Assembly (NCBI RefSeq): GCF_001747105.1
Contig: NZ_MDGQ01000005.1
Location: 1,922,001-1,986,000, forward strand
Source of the DNA: Roseivirga misakiensis
GTDB taxonomy: Bacteria > Bacteroidota > Bacteroidia > Cytophagales > Cyclobacteriaceae
Length of the DNA stretch: 64,000 nucleotides
Direction: 5' to 3'
How positions within the stretch are numbered: position 1 is the first letter of the stretch; every line of letters begins with the position of its first letter. Below are positions 45,537 to 52,907 of this stretch, one piece after another. The notes under the pieces were generated by a model. The model saw only the letters and a program-made list of their open reading frames with translations, ran no database searches and was not told the DNA's origin. The translations under genes and the position numbers were made by a program.

Positions 45537-46585
45537 TGAGTTTAGAAGATCAAATGCTCTTCTTTTTTAGTGCGATCGGTGCATTTAATGGGCTTTTTTT
45601 GAGCCTATATTTCGGGGTATTTACAAAACAAAAAAGCAGGTCTTCTTATTTTCTAGCAGGACTATTATTTGTTCTAAGTGTGCGGGTGGCAAAATCCGTT
45701 TTCATGACCTTCGTGCCAGGAATTTCTAGCGATTTCATCCAAGTTGGTTTATCCGCATGCTTATTAATTGGTCCATTTCTATACTATTATGTACTAAGTG
45801 CCCTCGGTAAAGAAAAATCTAATAGTAAATGGATTTGGCATACGTTACCAATCGTGGTCGCTATGATCGTCGTCGGTTACTATTTTCCTTATCGTGAACA
45901 CAGATACCTATGGCAAAGAAAAATTGATGGTTATCTAGCATGGTTTCTTTTCACTCAGTGGCTTGCTTACATTATTATATCTGCTCGCGTTGCCCGTGAC
46001 GCCTTTAAAAGGGTCTTTTCAAAAGCGAATTCAGATAATATAGACTTCTGGTTGGTCAACTTAATTATCTGTATGGCCATAATCTGGCTTGCCTATTTTA
46101 CCAATGGTTATACATCATATATTGTCGGGGCTCTGTCCTTTTCATTCACACTCTATTTATCCATTTTAATTTGGGTATTTAAAAAAAGAGATAAGGTCTT
46201 ATTCTTTGAAGCACCGAAAAAATACGCCAATAAGAAAATTGATGCTGCACAGTCAAAAGATCTTATGCCAAGCATTGTTTCTGAATTTAAGGAGCAAAAA
46301 GCACATCACAATCCCTCACTAAAGCTCTCTGACCTGGCCAATAAACTTGCGGTACCGCCTCACTACTTATCCCAATATCTAAATGATAATTTGAATAAGA
46401 ATTTTTCAACCTTGGTCAACGAATATCGAATTGAAGATGCAACTCAGATGATTGGAGAATATACTCACCTAACGCTTGAAGCCATTGGTTATGAGTGTGG
46501 TTTCAAGTCAAACTCAGCTTTTTACAATGCTTTTAAGAAGTTTAAAGGGATTACTCCAGCGCAGTACAAGAAATCTATTTCTTGA
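45536..46585 (+). CDS. AraC-type regulator with 7TM N-terminal sensor
   Basis: This 349-residue protein has seven predicted membrane helices (about 8-225) and a C-terminal AraC/XylS DNA-binding domain (about 245-349) with LKLSDLANKLAVPPHYLSQYLNDN (in pieces) and the second HTH LTLEAIGYECGFKSNSAFYNAFKKFKGITPAQYKKS (in pieces). This 7TM-AraC type is characteristic of Bacteroidota. The signal sensed is unknown. The ATG overlaps the last base of the beta-barrel gene stop, so this pair forms an operon. Confidence 0.92.
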   Translation: MSLEDQMLFFFSAIGAFNGLFLSLYFGVFTKQKSRSSYFLAGLLFVLSVRVAKSVFMTFVPGISSDFIQVGLSACLLIGPFLYYYVLSALGKEKSNSKWIWHTLPIVVAMIVVGYYFPYREHRYLWQRKIDGYLAWFLFTQWLAYIIISARVARDAFKRVFSKANSDNIDFWLVNLIICMAIIWLAYFTNGYTSYIVGALSFSFTLYLSILIWVFKKRDKVLFFEAPKKYANKKIDAAQSKDLMPSIVSEFKEQKAHHNPSLKLSDLANKLAVPPHYLSQYLNDNLNKNFSTLVNEYRIEDATQMIGEYTHLTLEAIGYECGFKSNSAFYNAFKKFKGITPAQYKKSIS

Positions 46586-46715
46586 ATTTTCTAGTCATTT
46601 ATAAATCAGGAGATTTTATCAAGTAGTTTTTAGCGTGCTAAAAAACAGGTTAGGTATTATTGTCTAGTTCTGATAAAAAAGAATCCAACTTCATTATTAA
46701 CTAAAAGCTCAAAAA

Positions 46716-47135
46716 ATGAAAAAGTTCTTATGTCTAGCCATCTGTTTAATCTTTATACAAAACCTAAGTGCACAGGATGAAAACGCTGCTATTCGCAAAA
46801 CACTCAATAATTATATCATTGGATCTACACAAGGTCAGCCAAAACGTTTGTCAACTGCCTTCCACCCCGACTTGAACCTATATTACATTAGTAAAGGAGA
46901 GCTAAAAACTTGGTCTGGCAAAGCATATATAAAGGACACCAAGGAAGGCCAACCGACCGGTGAAAGTGGTAAAATATTATCTATCGACTACGAAAATGAT
47001 GTTGCAGTCGCAAAGGTTGAAATTTCACATCCCAAAAGCACAGTCCCATATATCGATTATTTTATGCTATTGAAAGCCAAAGGGAAATGGACCATTATTC
47101 ACAAAGCATTCACTAAGAAAACATCAGGCGATTAG
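46716..47135 (+). CDS. Exported NTF2-like (putative lumazine-binding) protein
   Basis: This 139-residue protein has a signal peptide (1-19, ending LSAQ) and a single NTF2-like domain: DENAAIRKTLNNYIIGSTQGQ and KRLSTAFHPDLNLYYISKGEL begin the cone-shaped fold, and AVAKVEISHP and YFMLLKAKGKWTIIHKAF complete it. The family is annotated as putative lumazine-binding but ligands vary. It is transcribed alone with a clear terminator behind it. Confidence 0.82.
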   Translation: MKKFLCLAICLIFIQNLSAQDENAAIRKTLNNYIIGSTQGQPKRLSTAFHPDLNLYYISKGELKTWSGKAYIKDTKEGQPTGESGKILSIDYENDVAVAKVEISHPKSTVPYIDYFMLLKAKGKWTIIHKAFTKKTSGD

Positions 47136-47159
47136 TTTAAAAACAAGTGCAATTGTTAG

Positions 47160-47196
47160 ACTCCCTATTTCATATCAGAGATAGGGAGTTTTTAAT
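47160..47196 (+). terminator. Intrinsic terminator after the NTF2-like gene
   Basis: ACTCCCTAT pairs with ATAGGGAGT around a 12-base loop and is followed by TTTTAATTTT. Confidence 0.85.
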
Positions 47197-47227
47197 TTTA
47201 AAGGCCTGAATCTTACAGATTATTTGC

Positions 47228-47269
47228 GTAACCGAATAGTTACACTTAAATTAGTAACCAAACAGTTAC
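47228..47269. promoter_or_regulatory. Tandem ArsR-type operators (two GTAACC..AGTTAC sites)
   Basis: GTAACCGAATAGTTAC (47228-47243) and GTAACCAAACAGTTAC (47254-47269) are two imperfect palindromes in direct repeat, 26 bp apart start to start, and each is followed by ACTT. The second ends 8 bp before the ArsR ATG at 47277, so binding would block the promoter or start, the usual ArsR autorepression. Confidence 0.75.
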
Positions 47270-47276
47270 ACTTTTC

Positions 47277-47606
47277 ATGAGACGTGATGTTTTTCAAGCT
47301 ATCGCTGACCCTGTACGACGGGACATTATCGAACTGCTTTCAAAAGAGTCGCTCACCATCAATGAGGTGGCCGACAAATTTGAAATTAGTCGACCAGCCA
47401 TATCTAAACATTTAAAGATTCTTAACGAGTGTGACATCATTGCTATTGACAAAAAAGGACGAGAGCGTTACTGTAAAATTCAGCCTCAACAACTGATCCC
47501 CGCCTTTTTGTGGATGGAGCAATATAAGGTGCTTTGGGAAGGTAAACTTGACTCTTTTGAGCGCTATTTAATGGAATTAAAATCTAAAAAAGAAGATAAT
47601 GAGTGA
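47277..47606 (+). CDS. ArsR-family transcriptional repressor
   Basis: This 109-residue protein is a winged-helix regulator: PVRRDIIELLSKESLTINEVADKFEISRPAISKHLKIL (in pieces near 13-50) is the ArsR HTH, followed by the wing. It lacks the metal-binding CxC motifs of classical ArsR, so it belongs to the non-metal SRPBCC-linked group. It overlaps the AHSA1 gene by 8 bp, forming the common ArsR-AHSA1 pair, and has two operator-like repeats directly upstream. Confidence 0.92.
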   Translation: MRRDVFQAIADPVRRDIIELLSKESLTINEVADKFEISRPAISKHLKILNECDIIAIDKKGRERYCKIQPQQLIPAFLWMEQYKVLWEGKLDSFERYLMELKSKKEDNE

Positions 47607-48045
47607 AGCTAATGACAGGACTTTAAGCCTTGAGAGAACCTTTGATGCGCCTATTCAACTTGTATGGGAAGCTTGGACTAAACCAGAACATATCGCCCAG
47701 TGGTGGGGTCCAAAAGGAATGGAAACAAGAATAATAGCCCATAAATTTGCTATTGGTGGCGCATGGAAGTATGCCATGACTATGCCCGATGGCAGTGAAT
47801 TTATCGCGGATGGTGTTTACAAAGACATTGTTGAATTGAAGCATATCATTTCTTCAGCTAATTTTAGGCCTATGACGGAGGGTGTAGAAATTCAAGCGTA
47901 TTTTGAAGCGGCTGGGGACAAAACTAATTTTCGATTCAGCGTTGTACACCCTACGGCGGAATATTGCCAGCAACAAGAGCAAATGGGCTTCATGAATGGT
48001 TGGGGCTCAGTTTTCGATCGATTATCGGAGTTCGTTGGCAAATAA
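47599..48045 (+). CDS. SRPBCC/AHSA1-domain protein
   Basis: This 148-residue protein is a START-like AHSA1 domain: RTFDAPIQLVWEAWTKPEHIAQWWGPKG (in pieces near 12-40) is the family signature, and the C-terminus ends GWGSVFDRLSEFVG. Such proteins bind hydrophobic ligands in a deep cavity; the ligand is unknown. It is translationally coupled to the ArsR gene, so it is the repressor's likely target. Confidence 0.92.
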   Translation: MSEANDRTLSLERTFDAPIQLVWEAWTKPEHIAQWWGPKGMETRIIAHKFAIGGAWKYAMTMPDGSEFIADGVYKDIVELKHIISSANFRPMTEGVEIQAYFEAAGDKTNFRFSVVHPTAEYCQQQEQMGFMNGWGSVFDRLSEFVGK

Positions 48046-48187
48046 TGAGTAGCGAGCATTAAATTTTAACCCAATCTACTCTGGATGTACTTCTTAACGA
48101 AGTGCTCTACGGTAAATAGACCCCTTTGTCATTAAGAAGCCATTAATTCAAAAGCAAAAACATAAATTCGCACAATTCATCATTTTT

Positions 48188-48195
48188 TAATTTTG
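48188..48195 (+). promoter_or_regulatory. -7 box (TAATTTTG) for the substrate-binding-like gene
   Basis: Exact TAnnTTTG match followed by C, 18 bp before the ATG at 48214. Confidence 0.6.
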
Positions 48196-48213
48196 CTTTA
48201 GTTACCTGACCAA

Positions 48214-49074
48214 ATGAGCGAAACACTTATACGCATAGGCGGTGTGCCTGAACACTTTAACCTGCCCATTCATCTCGCAAATGAAAAAGGACTTTTTAAA
48301 AAGCATGGCATAAACATAGAATGGACTGATTTTTACGGTGGAACTGGTCAAATGACCAAAGCACTTCGGGAAGATCAGATAGACGTTTGCCTATTGCTCA
48401 CCGAAGGCATTATAGCAGACATAATTAAAGGAAACCCGAGTAAAATTATTAGCGAATATGTGATCACTCCACTAACATGGGGCATCCATACTGGGTTAGA
48501 GAACCCACTACAACACAAAGACTTTACTTTTGATAAGAAACATGCCATCAGTCGCTTTGGGTCAGGTTCTCACCTTATTTCAATTGTAAACGCTAACAGT
48601 AAAGGTTACACTATTCGACCCGATCAATTCACTGTAATCAATAACCTTGATGGCGCACTTACATCTTTGAATACACTTGAAACCGACGTCTTTTACTGGG
48701 AAAAATACACCACTAAACCTTACGTGGATGCGGGTAAAATCCGAAGAATTGGAGAATACTTGACACCATGGCCATGTTTTGTTATCGCTGCCACAGAAAA
48801 GGTTTTAGACAATAGCTCAGAAGCAATAGACAAAATGTTGGATATTATTCAAGAAAGTTGCCAGCAGTTTATGCATGACAACGATATGATTCCACTCGTC
48901 AGCGAAAGGTATGATCAAAAATTAAAGGATATCGAAAGGTGGTACCACAGTACTGAATGGGCAGCTGATAGCTGGGTAAGCGATAAAATGATCAAGAGTG
49001 TTGTATTTCACTTAAAAGCAGCGGAAATCATCCAAAAACATCAACATATACCAGAACTTATCTGGAAACGATAA
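48214..49074 (+). CDS. Cytoplasmic periplasmic-binding-like protein (SsuA/THI5-like fold)
   Basis: This 286-residue protein has the type II periplasmic-binding fold of the SsuA/THI5 group: IRIGGVPEHFNLPIHLANEKGLFKKHGI near the N-terminus is the typical first lobe, and GGTGQMTKALREDQIDV follows. It has no signal peptide or lipobox, and no ABC permease or ATPase gene is next to it, so it probably does not feed a transporter directly. THI5-like enzymes of this fold make the thiamin pyrimidine but need specific His residues I cannot confirm. The function remains open. Confidence 0.75.
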   Translation: MSETLIRIGGVPEHFNLPIHLANEKGLFKKHGINIEWTDFYGGTGQMTKALREDQIDVCLLLTEGIIADIIKGNPSKIISEYVITPLTWGIHTGLENPLQHKDFTFDKKHAISRFGSGSHLISIVNANSKGYTIRPDQFTVINNLDGALTSLNTLETDVFYWEKYTTKPYVDAGKIRRIGEYLTPWPCFVIAATEKVLDNSSEAIDKMLDIIQESCQQFMHDNDMIPLVSERYDQKLKDIERWYHSTEWAADSWVSDKMIKSVVFHLKAAEIIQKHQHIPELIWKR

Positions 49075-49122
49075 TTCCGCTAATCACAGCACTTTAGCAA
49101 GCCTAATAACGATTAAACTGTG

Positions 49123-49539
49123 CTATCGATTGGCCCAATAATCAAATACCAAAACGTCAGCCAAAATCCCATCTAATAACGCACCGAAGGCCTTATGATC
49201 GGGGTGTGGTAAGTAAACTGCCCTATCCTCTTCGCTCGCAAAAGTAAGAAAGTAACTATGTGTGAAGCCTTTATCTAATCTCTCAGGGCTATTATTTAGG
49301 CCCCATTCAAATGCCTTTATTTCAGGTATCTTGCCCGGTAAAGCTAAAAAAGCGTCTTCTGCCTTCTTTACAGCAGCAGGGTCGGCGTCTTCGTTAAACT
49401 TAAACAGAACGATATGCCTTAATTCTGGCGCTACTGATTCCGTCGTTTTCGAATCATTTTCGTAATTGGCTAAACAGCCTGTTATCAATATGGTGCAAAA
49501 GAATGTGGTAACGAGTAATACTTTAGGGACTAATTTCAT
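49123..49539 (-). CDS. Dabb-domain lipoprotein
   Basis: This 138-residue protein has a lipoprotein signal (lipobox ITGC, Cys about 22) and a dimeric alpha-beta barrel Dabb domain: LRHIVLFKFNEDADPAAVKKAEDAFLALP (in pieces near 41-70) and FTHSYFLTFASEEDRAVYLPHPDHKAF (in pieces) are diagnostic. Most Dabb proteins are cytoplasmic stress-response proteins; a lipid-anchored one is less usual. It converges on the substrate-binding-like gene. Confidence 0.85.
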   Translation of the reverse strand: MKLVPKVLLVTTFFCTILITGCLANYENDSKTTESVAPELRHIVLFKFNEDADPAAVKKAEDAFLALPGKIPEIKAFEWGLNNSPERLDKGFTHSYFLTFASEEDRAVYLPHPDHKAFGALLDGILADVLVFDYWANR

Positions 49540-49699
49540 GTCTTTGTTTTCAGCGCTAGCGAATCAGTAAGTTATCAAATTAATGGGTAAATCATCTAAG
49601 ATTCTATTGACCAACCACCTATGTAAATACTAGTTGTCAAAGCTGATTACGGATTATTATTCTCTATATTTTGAAATCAACCCCTAAACTCAAAACTGA

Positions 49700-50995
49700 A
49701 TGATCAACCCTCGCCTACGCCTTTCACTTATTGCGCTCCTGTTTGCTGTAAATGTCACATTAGTTGCACAATCTGAATTTCTCCCAGGAAGCATTACCAA
49801 ATCAAACGGACAAACCGAAGAGGTAACCATAAAAACTGCAGGTTGGAAGAATAATCCATACTTCATCACCTATAAAAGTGCTGATAGTGATAAAATCATA
49901 ACGGGGAAATTGGAAGACATAGCTGCATTCGAAGTTTATGGGAAGGCGAAATATGTAAGGGCTGACGTGGCTTTTGACAGAAGTAGTGATCTACAAGGCC
50001 AATTATCAACGGTGCGTGATCCACTTTGGGAAAATGAAACCTTGTTTTTGAAAGTTCTAGTGGAAAGTGAAACCCCTCTCTTCCTTCACAAGACAAACAA
50101 AACAATGCGCTTTTACTATCAAAATGGCACCAACACTTACGAGCCACTTGTATTTAAGAAGTTTCTTTCGGGCCAAAGAGTCCAGCGGAATCGTGCCTAT
50201 AGAAAACAAATTCAAGATAACTTTTCGTGTGGCTACGATTTGGAAGGGTTACGAAAGGTCGATTATGAAATTAAGGATATGGTCAGTCTGTTCGTTAGTC
50301 TGAATGAATGCCAGAACCAAGAGGTAAAAGTAATGCAGTCGGAAGGCGCAAAAGGTTCTACAGTATGGGCCTTTCAAGCGGGGCCAAATGTGCTTTCTGG
50401 TACAATGACAAAGTCAATCATTGCTGCTGGTGGAACACAACCCGAATCGTATGCAACAGATATTGACTCCAAATTAGCCTTAAGAATCGGTATTGAGGGT
50501 GAGTATATGCTTCCCCAAAGTGTTAATAAATGGGCTATGTTTTTCGGGGCTTCTTATACAGGATTCCAAGCCAGTGGAAGATGGAACGATGTACTCTATT
50601 TCTCGAATCTGACCTTTCAACGTGGATTTCAGCGATGGGAAGCCACTGTAAGTAGCATCAATTTTAAGATTGGTATGCGGAGATATGTCCAACTTAACGA
50701 CAAATCAAGGTTATTCCTTTCATTTGGGTGGCAACCAGGTTTAAACTTGGATTTGAACTCAAGCGCCACTATATCTCTAATCGATGATAACATACTGACT
50801 ACAGGCGCTCAACTCGATGCGCAAGAAGTCAGTAACTTCATTATCGGTTTAGGTGGGCAGTTCGAAAACTTGATGTTGGAATTGCGGTACAATACGAAGA
50901 GGCAAGTTTTTAATGAATCCATACTTTACGACCTTGAATATCAAGGCTTTAGTATTATTCTAGGCTATAAATTCCTGAAAAACCTTAATAATTGA
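49700..50995 (+). CDS. Outer-membrane beta-barrel protein of unknown function
   Basis: This 431-residue protein has a signal peptide (about 1-23), an N-terminal soluble domain (about 25-215; LPGSITKSNGQTEEVTIKT, MRFYYQNGTNTYEPL) and a C-terminal region of alternating strands (about 225-431) ending in the aromatic strand GFSIILGYKFLKNL, consistent with a barrel. It resembles a Bacteroidota family sometimes misnamed tRNA modification GTPase; there is no GTPase motif. Its last 11 bp overlap the convergent TonB-domain gene. Confidence 0.72.
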   Translation: MINPRLRLSLIALLFAVNVTLVAQSEFLPGSITKSNGQTEEVTIKTAGWKNNPYFITYKSADSDKIITGKLEDIAAFEVYGKAKYVRADVAFDRSSDLQGQLSTVRDPLWENETLFLKVLVESETPLFLHKTNKTMRFYYQNGTNTYEPLVFKKFLSGQRVQRNRAYRKQIQDNFSCGYDLEGLRKVDYEIKDMVSLFVSLNECQNQEVKVMQSEGAKGSTVWAFQAGPNVLSGTMTKSIIAAGGTQPESYATDIDSKLALRIGIEGEYMLPQSVNKWAMFFGASYTGFQASGRWNDVLYFSNLTFQRGFQRWEATVSSINFKIGMRRYVQLNDKSRLFLSFGWQPGLNLDLNSSATISLIDDNILTTGAQLDAQEVSNFIIGLGGQFENLMLELRYNTKRQVFNESILYDLEYQGFSIILGYKFLKNLNN

Positions 50996-51407
50996 TCTTG
51001 TAGCCAAGCGTCTTTTCCTTTTTCTGCTCAACTTCTTTCTTGGAAGTAGTAATACTATAATTAATGGTTACGTTTTTAACGGGCTTTTGCGGTAACTTAA
51101 AGTTGACCTTTAGCTTTTTATGACTTGTAACAGTTCGGCCTTTGTTAAATGCCTTTTCGAATTTTAACAGTCTTACAAGTCTTACAACCTCTTCATCGCA
51201 CCCATAACCCAAAGACTGGATAACTTCAATTTGCTTCACTCTGCCTAATCCATCAACATCATAAGCAACCTCAACATCACCTTCTATACGCGCAGCTAAG
51301 GCTTCAGGAGGATAAACCAAATGTCCATCAACAAATTTCCTGAGCGCTGCATCTCCCCCACGATAGCGGGGCTTTTTTAAAGGCTGGTCTTTTCTTGGTT
51401 TAGACAT
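50985..51407 (-). CDS. Free-standing TonB C-terminal-domain protein
   Basis: This 140-residue protein carries a TonB C-terminal domain (about 18-106): DAALRKFVDGHLVYPPEALAARIEG and GDVEVAYDVDGLGRVKQIEVIQSLGYGCDEEVVRLVR (in pieces) are typical. It lacks the N-terminal membrane helix and Pro-rich spacer of a true TonB and has no signal peptide, starting MSKPRKDQPLKK, and ends in a basic tail. It shares one base with the upstream TPR/propeller gene, so they are co-translated. Without a membrane anchor it cannot energise a receptor alone; how it reaches the periplasm is unclear. Confidence 0.78.
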   Translation of the reverse strand: MSKPRKDQPLKKPRYRGGDAALRKFVDGHLVYPPEALAARIEGDVEVAYDVDGLGRVKQIEVIQSLGYGCDEEVVRLVRLLKFEKAFNKGRTVTSHKKLKVNFKLPQKPVKNVTINYSITTSKKEVEQKKEKTLGYKINY

Positions 51408-52693
51408 TAGTCAAGTTTAAACCTTCTTATCTCAATTGGCTTAGTTTTGGACAAATCTAGATTAAATTCTAGATCATAAGCACCCCATGGGCTGTTCGCC
51501 AAATAATAAAAATAGCCATCTTTAATCTGACCCAAAGTCGGTTCACCTAAACTAGCACCACCCCTATTGATCACCTCTTCACGCTCGATCACTCGACCAG
51601 ATTGATTCATAAAATAGCGCATTACCTTATAGGGCTTAGATCCGTTATGAATCGCAATCAGTGAATTATCATAGTAATAAAGACCATCAACCCCCTTCAG
51701 CAATATACTGCTTGGTGATGCTACTCGACGGATATTATCCTCGTTGCCATCTGGGTCTAGATTTACTCTAAATACACCTTTTATGTAATCAGAAACATAT
51801 AGAAACTTTTCATCATCGCTTAAGGTTAAGCCCTGCAGATTAAAATAAACATCGGTTAGGTCGAACTGCTTGCCGCTAAACGCCCCGATGTAATCAGTGG
51901 TATCTGTATTGTTTCGCGTCAAGTACGGTGTTCGACTATTCGTCAACCAAATCCTATCTGCCTTATCGATCGCGATATCTCCTATAGTAGAATCATCTTC
52001 AAAAACAAGGCCTTGAAGTACTTTAGCGTCTGACAATCGCACTTGCAAAACGGTTGATTTGCCTGTATCAGATTTCAAAAAACCATTTGTTTCAGGTATC
52101 GCTGCACAAGTGACCCAAAGGATATCAGCCTCGAAGTCTGGTTTCATAGCCAATACACCATAAGGTGTTTCTTCCAACCAATCAATGATGGTTCCATCAG
52201 CAAGAATCTTTACTATCTTTTTTTCCCTGATACTTCCCAGTAGCACTTCTCCATTGTCTAAAACCACAAAGCTCTCTGGGTGAAGAAAAGCAGCGTCTAC
52301 TGTTTTAAAGACTTCATCATTCACCTCTTCGGCGCTCATTTTATCCTTTAAGGCTAAAAGCTTTTTATAGTTTTTATGGGTACGAATATTGTCGAAATCC
52401 GAGTTGTTCTCAAAGTCGTAAGACGCATCCATCAGCATCATTTGGCTTAAGGATTGCACCGCTTTTATCTTTCGGCCTGTCAATGCCCATGCCGCCGCGA
52501 GTCTTGGCACTATTACCGGATGATTTGGCCTCAACGCATTGGCTTCACGCATATTCGACAGAAAAGCATCGTAGTCTTTTTCTTCGTACGCTTTTTGAGC
52601 AGCGCTGAAATAATCCTGAGCACTTAATTCATCTTGAGCGTAGGTCGGCAATGCCAAGAAACATATCAAAAGGAGAATCCAAGGTGACTTCAT
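51407..52693 (-). CDS. Secreted TPR plus SMP-30-like propeller protein
   Basis: This 428-residue protein has a signal peptide (1-19, ending TYAQ), a TPR-like pair of repeats (about 24-95; AQKAYEEKDYDAFLSNMREANALRPNHP in pieces) and a six-bladed propeller-like region (about 130-428) of the SMP-30/strictosidine-synthase type (GVLAMKPDFEADILWVT, GDIAIDKADRIWLTN, LQGLTLSDDEKFLYVSDY). Such propellers are lactonases or protein-binding modules; catalytic residues cannot be confirmed. Its stop overlaps the TonB-domain start. Confidence 0.78.
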   Translation of the reverse strand: MKSPWILLLICFLALPTYAQDELSAQDYFSAAQKAYEEKDYDAFLSNMREANALRPNHPVIVPRLAAAWALTGRKIKAVQSLSQMMLMDASYDFENNSDFDNIRTHKNYKKLLALKDKMSAEEVNDEVFKTVDAAFLHPESFVVLDNGEVLLGSIREKKIVKILADGTIIDWLEETPYGVLAMKPDFEADILWVTCAAIPETNGFLKSDTGKSTVLQVRLSDAKVLQGLVFEDDSTIGDIAIDKADRIWLTNSRTPYLTRNNTDTTDYIGAFSGKQFDLTDVYFNLQGLTLSDDEKFLYVSDYIKGVFRVNLDPDGNEDNIRRVASPSSILLKGVDGLYYYDNSLIAIHNGSKPYKVMRYFMNQSGRVIEREEVINRGGASLGEPTLGQIKDGYFYYLANSPWGAYDLEFNLDLSKTKPIEIRRFKLD

Positions 52694-52907
52694 CGGAGCT
52701 AGTGTTAAAATGGTCGATCTCAGTAAAGATGTCGAATAAGACTAAAAAATGATTCAATTTATAAACATTCAAAACGAGAAATAACCTTATGGGTTCGTCT
52801 TCCACTCTGAAACCAGCAAATCATACCACTCATATAATCTTAGATTTTGCCTTTTGAGGTGCCCTCATTTTGATTTAATTTCAAACACTTCTAACCTTAA
52901 AAAGACG

